Source of the DNA: Streptomyces sp. SPB162 | Lineage (GTDB): Bacteria; Actinomycetota; Actinomycetes; Streptomycetales; Streptomycetaceae | Assembly (NCBI RefSeq): GCF_029504575.1 | Contig: NZ_JAQFII010000001.1 | Location: 5,835,001-5,899,000, forward strand | Direction: 5' to 3' | DNA: 64,000 nucleotides | Shown: positions 57,688 through 64,000 of the stretch, piece after piece | Numbering within the stretch: position 1 is the stretch's first letter | How the letters are laid out: every line of letters starts with the position of its first letter | Translations under genes and position numbers: made by a program | The notes under the pieces: model-generated | Seen by the model: the letters and a program-made list of their open reading frames with translations, nothing else | Database searches by the model: none | What the model was told of the DNA's origin: nothing

Positions 57688-58146
57688 GTGGACAAGCACG
57701 ACGGGGGCGACCCGGGTGCGCTGCGGGTGGACGACCCCTGGCACGACGCCCTGGCCGCCGGCCTCTGGGTTCCGGACCCGACGGCGCCGGCACCGTCACC
57801 CGTGTCGGCGCCCGTCACGGGCGCGGCGCAGGACCGGGCCGCGATCTACCTGGAGGTGCAGCGGAGCGCCGCTTTCCAGGAGGTGCGCGGCCAGTACCGC
57901 CGGTTCGCCTTCCCGGCGGTCGCGGCGTTCCTCGCCTGGTACCTGCTCTACGTGGTGGCGGCCACGCTGGCGCCCGGCCTGATGAGCCGCCCGGTCGCCG
58001 GTGAGCTCAACGTGGCGATGGTCGCGGGGCTCGGGCAGTTCGCCACGACGTTCCTGCTGACCTGGGCCTACTCGCGGCACGCACGACTGCGCAGGGACCG
58101 GGCCGCGCTCGACCTGCGCTGGGACACCCAGGAGCGGATGCGCTGA
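57688..58146 (+). CDS. DUF485-type small membrane protein
   Basis: This 152-residue protein has a soluble N-terminus of about 70 residues, then FAFPAVAAFLAWYLLYVVAATLA and VAMVAGLGQFATTFLLTWAYSRHARLRR as two membrane helices. DUF485 proteins (YjcH-like) are paired with acetate/monocarboxylate symporters, and the next gene is one. The GTG start has GAGGAGAG upstream. Its TGA overlaps the ATG of the symporter gene (TGATG), so translation is coupled. Confidence 0.87.
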   Translation: MDKHDGGDPGALRVDDPWHDALAAGLWVPDPTAPAPSPVSAPVTGAAQDRAAIYLEVQRSAAFQEVRGQYRRFAFPAVAAFLAWYLLYVVAATLAPGLMSRPVAGELNVAMVAGLGQFATTFLLTWAYSRHARLRRDRAALDLRWDTQERMR

Positions 58147-59771
58147 TGGTCCGGTACCTGGCAGATCCGGCGAACGAGCACCAAGGGCTCGCTCTCGTCC
58201 TGTTCACGATCTTCGTCTCCGTCACCCTGGCCATCACCGCCTGGGCGGGCCGGCGACGCAGCTCCTCCGTCGAGTTCTTCGCCGGGGGCCGGCTCTTCTC
58301 CCCCCTGGAGAACGGCTTCGCGATCGCGGGCGACTACATGTCGGCGGCGTCCTTTCTAGGCATCTCCGGCCTCATCGCGCTCTTCGGCTACGACGGCCTG
58401 CTGTACTCGGTCGGCTTCCTGGTCGCCTGGCTCGTCGTGCTCCTGCTGGTAGCGGAACTGGTGCGCAACTGCGGCCGCTACACCCTCGCCGACGTGCTGT
58501 CCGCCCGGATGCGGCAGCGGCCCGTCCGGATCGCTGCCGGAACCTCCTCGGTCATCGTCTCGGTGCTCTACCTGGTCGCGCAGATGGTCGGCGCGAGCAG
58601 CCTGGTGGCGCTCCTGCTCGGCGGCCAGGGCGGCGCGGCCCGTACCTGGACGGTGATCGGGGTCGGCGGTCTGATGGTGGTCTACGTGTCGTTCGGCGGC
58701 ATGCGCGCGACGACGTGGATCCAGATCGTCAAGACCGTGCTGCTGATGGGCGGCACCATCACGCTCGTGGTGCTGGTGCTGATCCGCTTCCACGGCGACC
58801 TGAACGGCCTGCTGCGCTCCGCGGCGGCCGGCAGCGGACACGGCAGCGCCTTCCTGGCGCCCGGCCTGAAGTACGGCGGGAGCTGGACGTCGAAGCTGGA
58901 CTTCATCAGCCTCGGCATCGCCCTGGTGCTCGGCACCGCCGGGCTGCCGCACATCCTGTCGCGCTTCTACACGGTGCCCACCGCCCGCTCCGCCCGCCGG
59001 TCGGTGGTCTGGGCGATCGGGCTGATCGGTTCCTTCTACCTGATGACGATCGTCCTCGGCTTCGGCGCCGCGGCCGTCGTGGGCTCGGACGCCGTACGCA
59101 CCTCCAACGCGGCCGGCAACACCGCCGTACCGCTGCTGGCCCAGGACCTGGGCGGGGGAACGGGCTCCACCGGCGGAACGGTTCTGTTCGCGGTCGTCGG
59201 CGCGGTGGCCTTCGCCACGATCCTGGCGGTGGTCGCCGGCATCACCCTGGCCTCGTCCGCCTCCGTCGCGCACGACCTGTACGCCACGCTGCGCCGCGGC
59301 GCCAAGCACGCCGGGCCCGCGACCGGGAACGAGGAAGTACGGGTGGCGCGCTTCGCCGCGGTCGGGATCGGCGCGGCGGCCATCGCGCTGAGCCTCTTCG
59401 CGCAGGGGCAGAACATCGCCTTCCTCGTGGGCCTCGCCTTCGCGGTGGCCGCCTCCGCGAATCTGCCCGCGCTGCTGTTCTCCCTGTTCTGGCCCCGCTT
59501 CACCACCAGGGGAACGGTCTGCGCCATCTACGGCGGACTGGTCCCCGCGCTGCTCCTCGTCGTGCTGTCGCCCGTCGTCTCCGGACGTCCCGACGCGCTC
59601 TTCCCCGGGATGGACTTCCACCTCTTCCCGCTGGAGAACCCGGGGCTGGTCTCCATTCCGCTGGGCTTCCTGGCCGGCTGGCTGGGCACCGTGCTCTCCC
59701 CGAAACCCGGGGACGAGGGCAAGTACGCGGAAACGGAGGTCCGGTCCCTCACCGGTGCGGGAGCGGTGTGA
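58146..59771 (+). CDS. Sodium:solute symporter, ActP-like
   Basis: This 541-residue protein has about 13 membrane helices and the sodium/solute symporter pattern: FAGGRLFSPLENGFAIAGDYMSAASFLGISGLIALFGYDGLLYSVGFL and GTAGLPHILSRFYTVPTARSARRSVVWAIGL. With the DUF485 partner it most resembles ActP/MctC-type carriers for acetate, propionate or pyruvate. The downstream convergent CitA/CitB-type two-component genes make a carboxylate substrate more likely. The exact substrate is inferred, not shown. Confidence 0.87.
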   Translation: MVRYLADPANEHQGLALVLFTIFVSVTLAITAWAGRRRSSSVEFFAGGRLFSPLENGFAIAGDYMSAASFLGISGLIALFGYDGLLYSVGFLVAWLVVLLLVAELVRNCGRYTLADVLSARMRQRPVRIAAGTSSVIVSVLYLVAQMVGASSLVALLLGGQGGAARTWTVIGVGGLMVVYVSFGGMRATTWIQIVKTVLLMGGTITLVVLVLIRFHGDLNGLLRSAAAGSGHGSAFLAPGLKYGGSWTSKLDFISLGIALVLGTAGLPHILSRFYTVPTARSARRSVVWAIGLIGSFYLMTIVLGFGAAAVVGSDAVRTSNAAGNTAVPLLAQDLGGGTGSTGGTVLFAVVGAVAFATILAVVAGITLASSASVAHDLYATLRRGAKHAGPATGNEEVRVARFAAVGIGAAAIALSLFAQGQNIAFLVGLAFAVAASANLPALLFSLFWPRFTTRGTVCAIYGGLVPALLLVVLSPVVSGRPDALFPGMDFHLFPLENPGLVSIPLGFLAGWLGTVLSPKPGDEGKYAETEVRSLTGAGAV

Positions 59772-59799
59772 CGCGGCCGCGGAACAGCACCCGCACCGG

Positions 59800-60492
59800 T
59801 CAGTCCGCCGCCGCCCAGGCGTAGCGGTGCTCCGGGCGGCCGGTGTCGCCGTACTTGAGGGTCAGGCCGATCCGCCCGGCCTGCTCCAGGTATTTGAGGT
59901 AGCGCTGCGCCGTCGAGCGGCTCAGCCCGGCCAGCTCGGCGACCTCGTGGGCGGACAGCGGATGTCCGGCCTCGCGCAGCACCCGCCGTATGAGGTCGGC
60001 GGTCGGCGCCGAGTGGCCCTTGGGCAGCTCGGCGGAGGCCGCTCCCGCGGTCCGCAGCGCGCCGAAGATCCGGTCCACCTGCTCCTGGCCGGCCTCGCCG
60101 GCTCCGCCGACCCCGTCCAGGGTGCGGCGCAGCGCCGCGTACCCGTCGAGCTTGGCCCGCAGCCCGGCGAAGGTGAACGGCTTGACCAGGTACTGCAGCG
60201 CGCCGTACCGCATCGCGGCCTGGACGGTCGCGACGTCGCGGGCCGCGGTCACCATGATCACGTCGGCGTGGTGACCGAGCTGGTGCAGCCGCCGCACCAG
60301 CGTCAGCCCCGTCTCGTCGGGCAGGTAGTGGTCCAGCAGGATCAGGTCGATCCGGGTGCGCTCCAGGGTGGCCAGGGCCTGGGCGGCCGTGTGGGCCCGT
60401 CCGGCCACCCGGAAGCCGGGGACCTTGGCCACGTAGGCCGCGTTGATCTCGGCGACGCGGAAGTCGTCGTCCACGACCAGTACCTCGATCAT
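59800..60492 (-). CDS. CitB/DcuR-type response regulator
   Basis: This 230-residue regulator has a receiver domain with acidic residues DDD at 8-10, phosphoacceptor Asp54 in LILLDHYLPDETG and the conserved lysine in YLVKPF. Its C-terminal winged-helix-type domain (LSAHEVAELAGLSRSTAQRYLKYLEQAGRI) is characteristic of regulators that respond to citrate or C4-dicarboxylates. The start ATG overlaps the stop of the kinase gene (ATGA), so the two are coupled. Candidate targets are the adjacent symporter pair and the divergent ABC operon. Confidence 0.9.
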   Translation of the reverse strand: MIEVLVVDDDFRVAEINAAYVAKVPGFRVAGRAHTAAQALATLERTRIDLILLDHYLPDETGLTLVRRLHQLGHHADVIMVTAARDVATVQAAMRYGALQYLVKPFTFAGLRAKLDGYAALRRTLDGVGGAGEAGQEQVDRIFGALRTAGAASAELPKGHSAPTADLIRRVLREAGHPLSAHEVAELAGLSRSTAQRYLKYLEQAGRIGLTLKYGDTGRPEHRYAWAAAD

Positions 60493-62157
60493 CGGGTCTC
60501 CCTTGCGGCGACGAGTTCCATCGGCTGATCGGATGCGGTGGGCCGGCCGGTGCCCTGGACGTCCTGTGCGACCAGGGCCTCGGGCAGCACCACGGTGAAG
60601 ACCGCGCCGCCACCCGCGCGGGCGGTGACCCGGGCGATACCGCCGTACCGTTCCGCGAGCCGTCTGACCAGCGCCAGGCCCAGCCCCCGGCCGCGGTGGA
60701 CGGGGCGCTCCTTGGTGGACCAGCCCTCGGTGAAGATGAGGTCACGCGCCTCGGGCGGCACCCCGGGACCGGTGTCGGAGACCCGCAGGACGGCGGTCGT
60801 GTCCTCCTCGGTCCGCAGCTCGACCTCCACGAAGGAGTCGGCGGTGCGGTGCGCGGCGGCCGCGTCGAGGGCGTTGTCGATGAGGTTGCCCAGCACGGTC
60901 ACCAGGTCGCGGGGGTCGACCACCCGGTCGGGCAGCCCGGTCGCGGCGGAGATCCGCAGCGCGACCCCGCGTTCGGCGGCGATGGCCGCCTTGCCGACCA
61001 GCAGGGCCGCCAGCAGCGGGTCCCGCACCTGTTCGGCGATCTGTTCCGCGGAGGAGCGGTGGGTGTCGGCGACCTCCACGACGAACTCCACGGCCTCGTC
61101 GTGCATCCCCAGCTCCAGCAGGCCCAGCAGGGTGTGCAGCCGGTTGGCGTGCTCGTGGTCCTGGGCCCGCAGCGCGTCCAGCAGCCCGTGCGTGCTGTCC
61201 AGCTCCCGGCCGAGCAGCTCCAGCTCGGTCCGGTCGCGCAGGGTCGCGACCGCGCCGCCGTCACCGGTCGGCATGCGGTTGGTGACCAGCACCCTGCCGC
61301 CCGCTCACCGTCAGCAGGTCGGTGCCCTCGACCCGACCGGTCAGGACGTCCGTGGTGCGGCCCGGCGGCAGCACGTCGTCCAGGACGTGTCCCGTGGCGT
61401 CGGGTCCGAGGCCGAGCAGTCGGCCGGCCTCGTCGTTCACCAGTCGCACCCTGCCCTGCCGGTCGAGGGCCACGACGCCCTCCCGGATGCCGTGCAGCAT
61501 CGCCTCGCGCTCGTCGAGCAGGGAGGAGATGTCGGCGAACGCGAGCCCGTGGGTGCGGCGCTGGAGCCTGCGCGAGCCGCCGAAGGCGGCCAGCACACCC
61601 ACCGCGAGCGCGGCGGCCGCGTACAGCAGCAGGCCGGGGACGGCGCCGAGCAGGCGCTCGCGGACGCTGTCGTAGGCGATGCCGACGGACACCGCGCCGA
61701 CGATCCGGCCGCCGCGGTCGCGCAGCGGTGTCTTCCCGCGGGCGCTGCGGCCGAGGGTGCCGTTGTCGATCTGCATGACGTCCTCGCCGGCCAGCGCGCC
61801 GCCGGGGTCGGTCGAGACGTGCTCGCCGATCCGGTCCTCCGTGGTGTGCGACCAGCGCGTGCCGTGCAGGTCCATCACGACGACGTACTCGGCCCGGGTG
61901 GCGTGGCGGATCCGCTCGGCCTCGGCCTGGACCGGGCCGTCGACGGTGGGTGCCGAGGTGAGCAGGGCGTCCGCGAGCTGCGGCTGCGCCGCGGCGGTCT
62001 GCGCGATGGACAGGGCGCGGCGCATCGCCTGGTCGTCGAGCTGGTGGCTCAGCGGTGCGAGGAAGAGCGCGGTCGCCAGCAGGGTGACGCCCGTGGTGAT
62101 CGCGACCTGGGTCAGCAGGACCTGTGCGGAGACGCGACGCGGCCACCGGATGCGCAT
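60489..62157 (-). CDS. CitA/DcuS-type sensor histidine kinase, frameshifted in this sequence
   Basis: The joined protein has about 555 residues. Membrane helix 1 (VLLTQVAITTGVTLLATALFLAPL) and helix 2 (LLGAVPGLLLYAAAALAVGVLAAF) flank an extracytoplasmic PAS-like sensor domain. A cytoplasmic PAS domain (REAMLHGIREGVVALDRQGRVRLVNDEAGRLLGLG) follows. The kinase core has the SPOB-type histidine in DHEHANRLHTLLGLLELG, IDNALDAA, SDTGPGVPP and GRGLGLALVRRLAERYGG. The frame breaks at about 61294-61300, consistent with one extra base between VSGR and RVLVTNRMPTGDGG. AAGGAGA precedes the ATG at 62157. The ligand is probably a carboxylate (inference). Confidence 0.86.
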
Positions 62158-62332
62158 GCGGTCTCCTTCTGCTGTGGTGATGTGAGACGGAACAGGGGAT
62201 ATGCACCGTTTCGTCACCCGGGGGCTCGCCGTGTCCCGGCTGTGAACGCAACGTAAACGCCACAGAGGCGGATGCACACCCTCCGTTTCGCTTTCGTTGT
62301 GGCGGGAGCGAGCAGAAAGAGCAGAACAGCGG

Positions 62333-62362
62333 TTGTGAGCAGAAGGCGCCCTGTGCTCACAA
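62333..62362. promoter_or_regulatory. Inverted repeat in the kinase / ABC-operon intergenic region
   Basis: TTGTGAGCA and TGCTCACAA form perfect 9-bp arms with a 12-base spacer, so the arm centres are 21 bp apart, two helical turns. Three AGCAGAA direct repeats lie at 62311, 62320 and 62338. Both are candidate binding sites for the adjacent response regulator or for an ABC-operon regulator. Confidence 0.5.
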
Positions 62363-62403
62363 GGCTGCCGTCCGGCCCCGGGCCGCGCCTAACGTCCCGG
62401 CCC

Positions 62404-63219
62404 ATGAGCAGTCAAACCAGTCCCGCCATCGAGTTGCGGGGAGCGAGCAAGGCGTTCAGGACCCCGTCCGGGGCGCTGCACACCGCCGTACGTGATCTGG
62501 ACCTGACCGTGGAGCGCGGCGAGTTCGTCGCGGTCGTCGGACCGACCGGATGCGGCAAGTCCACGACGCTGACCCTGGTCAGCGGCCTGGAGGAGCCGAC
62601 CGAGGGCGAAGTGCTGGTGGCCGGCGAGCCGGTCCGCGGCATCGGCGACAAGGTCGGGTTCGTCTTCCAGCAGGACGCCGTCTTCCCCTGGCGCACCGTG
62701 CTGTCCAACGTGATGGCAGGTCCCCGCTTCCGCGGCGTACCCAAGGCCGAGGCGAAGGAACGGGCCCGCGAGTGGCTGGCCCGGGTCGGCCTGACGTCCT
62801 TCGAGGACCGCTATCCGCACCAGCTGTCGGGCGGCCAGCGCAAGCGCGTGGCCCTCGCCGCGACCTTCGTCAACGACCCCGAGATCCTGCTGATGGACGA
62901 GCCCTTCTCGGCGCTCGACGTCCAGACCCGGGCGCTGATGTCGGACGAGCTGCTGGACCTGTGGGCGGGCACCGGCTCCTCGGTCGTGTTCGTCACGCAC
63001 GACCTGGAGGAGTCCATCGCGCTGGCCGACAAGGTCGTGGTCATGACGGCCGGGCCCGCGACCGTCAAGGAGGTCTTCACGATCGACCTGCCACGGCCGC
63101 GCAAGGTCGAGGAGGTCCGGATGGAACCGCGGTTCCTGGAGATCTACCGGGAGATCTGGTCCTCGCTGGGCGAAGAGGTCCGCATCACCCGCGAGAGGGG
63201 AGCCGGCAATGCCGCCTGA
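62404..63219 (+). CDS. ABC importer ATPase, nitrate/sulfonate/taurine type
   Basis: This 271-residue ATPase has Walker A GPTGCGKST at about residue 46, a Q-loop (FVFQQDAVFPWRTVLSNV), the signature LSGGQRKRVALA, Walker B ILLMDEPFSALD and the switch histidine in VFVTHDLEE. The subtype (SsuB/TauB/ThiZ-like) imports sulfonates, nitrate, thiamine precursors and similar compounds. It overlaps the permease gene by 11 bases. The substrate-binding protein is presumably beyond the window. Confidence 0.92.
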   Translation: MSSQTSPAIELRGASKAFRTPSGALHTAVRDLDLTVERGEFVAVVGPTGCGKSTTLTLVSGLEEPTEGEVLVAGEPVRGIGDKVGFVFQQDAVFPWRTVLSNVMAGPRFRGVPKAEAKERAREWLARVGLTSFEDRYPHQLSGGQRKRVALAATFVNDPEILLMDEPFSALDVQTRALMSDELLDLWAGTGSSVVFVTHDLEESIALADKVVVMTAGPATVKEVFTIDLPRPRKVEEVRMEPRFLEIYREIWSSLGEEVRITRERGAGNAA

Positions 63220-64000
63220 AGCCACCACCAGCATCGGCACCGACGTCGTGACCACCAAGGACAGTCCTGTTCCGGCTTCCAACGAGCGCACCCGGGCCAG
63301 GGCGCGGGCCGCCCGCAACCGCCGGGTGCTGGTCTACGGGACCCGCCTGCTGCTGCTGGTCGCCGTGATCGGCCTGTGGGAGTGGTTCGCCCGGGCCGGG
63401 ATCATCGACCCGTTCAACTTCTCGATGCCGTCGAAGATCTGGGACCAGATCCGGCAGTGGGCGCTGCACGGCACCGCGCAGGGCTCCTTGTGGGAGCAGA
63501 TCTGGTACACGCTCTACGAGGCGCTGTTCGGCTGGATCATCGGCGTCATCGCCGGCGTGCTGCTGGGCATCGCGCTCGGCCGGGTGCGCTTCCTGGCCGA
63601 CGTGCTCGGCCCGTACATCAAGGTGCTCAACGCGCTGCCGCGCATCGTGCTGGCGCCGATCTTCCTCATCTGGTTCGGTCTCGGACCGGCCTCCAAGGTC
63701 GCCTCCGCGGTTGTCCTGGTCTTCTTCCCGGTCTTCTTCAACGCCTTCCAGGGAGCCAGGGAGGTGGACCGGAACCTGGTCTCCAACGCACGCATCCTCG
63801 GCGCGAGCAACCGCCGCGTGACGCTGCAGGTCGTCATCCCGTCCGCCACGTCGTGGATCTTCACCAGTCTGCACGTCTCGTTCGGCTTCGCGCTGATCGG
63901 CGCCATCGTCGGCGAGTACATCGGCGCGACCAAGGGCCTCGGCCTGCTGGTCTCCTCCTCGCAGGGCACCTTCAACGCGGCCGGGGTGTACGCGGCCATG
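63209..64000 (+). CDS. ABC importer permease (partial, runs off the window)
   Basis: The first 264 residues are present. The N-terminus is cytoplasmic and Arg/Ala-rich. Helices include LVYGTRLLLLVAVIGLWEWF, ALFGWIIGVIAGVLLGIALG and VASAVVLVFFPVFFNAFQ. The EAA-type coupling loop is near NARILGASNRRVTLQVVIPSA, followed by ALIGAIVGEYIGATKGLGLLVSSSQG. This is the BPD-transporter permease of the SsuC/TauC kind. The ATG lies inside the 3' end of the ATPase gene, so expression is coupled. The frame is open at base 64000. Confidence 0.92.
   Translation, partial: MPPEATTSIGTDVVTTKDSPVPASNERTRARARAARNRRVLVYGTRLLLLVAVIGLWEWFARAGIIDPFNFSMPSKIWDQIRQWALHGTAQGSLWEQIWYTLYEALFGWIIGVIAGVLLGIALGRVRFLADVLGPYIKVLNALPRIVLAPIFLIWFGLGPASKVASAVVLVFFPVFFNAFQGAREVDRNLVSNARILGASNRRVTLQVVIPSATSWIFTSLHVSFGFALIGAIVGEYIGATKGLGLLVSSSQGTFNAAGVYAAM

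Overview
The window is a stretch of high-G+C actinobacterial chromosome, almost certainly from Streptomyces or a close relative in the Streptomycetaceae. The support is third-position G/C saturation, many GTG starts, a WhiH-like sporulation regulator next to the principal sigma factor HrdB, and a gene order (miaB-miaA-dapF-rshA-hflX-lexA-nrdR-nrdJ-rnhB-whiH-hrdB-parE) that matches, from memory, the SCO5784-SCO5832 region of S. coelicolor. It looks like chromosomal core. I saw no tRNA, rRNA, CRISPR array, prophage or intact insertion sequence.

Layout. 1-4.4 kb: a sensory block with a histidine kinase, a Ser/Thr kinase fused to an extracellular amino-acid-binding-type domain, and an orphan TAXI solute-binding protein. 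4.5-15.5 kb: housekeeping genes for tRNA modification (miaB, miaA), diaminopimelate epimerase (dapF), a second RelA/SpoT homologue (rshA), a secreted M1 peptidase and the ribosome-associated GTPase hflX. 15.5-23 kb: a secreted lipoprotein protease, then a four-gene NRPS-independent siderophore (NIS) cluster: diaminobutyrate aminotransferase, two IucA/IucC synthetases and an N-acyltransferase. 23-32 kb: FHA protein plus Ser/Thr kinase, a DinG/XPD-like helicase, lexA and the nrdR-nrdJ ribonucleotide reductase operon. 32-46 kb: small metabolic enzymes, a TetR-controlled drug exporter, rnhB, a RecQ-like helicase with a phosphoribosyltransferase-like tail, and a DUF4192 protein. 46-57 kb: a glycogen-debranching-like protein, a NrtR-type NUDIX regulator, an ABC transporter, whiH, hrdB, a trypsin-like protease, a small zinc-type protein and parE. 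57-64 kb: a structured repeat region, a DUF485/acetate-type symporter pair, a CitA/CitB-type two-component system and the start of an ABC importer operon that runs off the window.

Regulation visible in the sequence includes LexA-type boxes at lexA and parE, a pair of NrdR boxes 31 bp apart before nrdR, a perfect TetR-type operator, a head-to-head pair of DnaA-box motifs between the RecQ-like and DUF4192 genes, and several genes that look leaderless. The only TTA codon I found in any gene of the window lies in the second siderophore synthetase, which suggests bldA-dependent translation. I found no iron box before that cluster.

Quality warning. Six genes, including dapF and nrdJ, are split by a frameshift. 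In every case one extra base explains it, and in four cases the extra base is a G (or C on the other strand) added to a short run. These are most likely sequence errors, so each is annotated as one gene. The most unusual non-coding signal is a 160-nt region just after parE that folds into a 51-pair hairpin whose mismatches are almost all G-U wobbles on the + strand.
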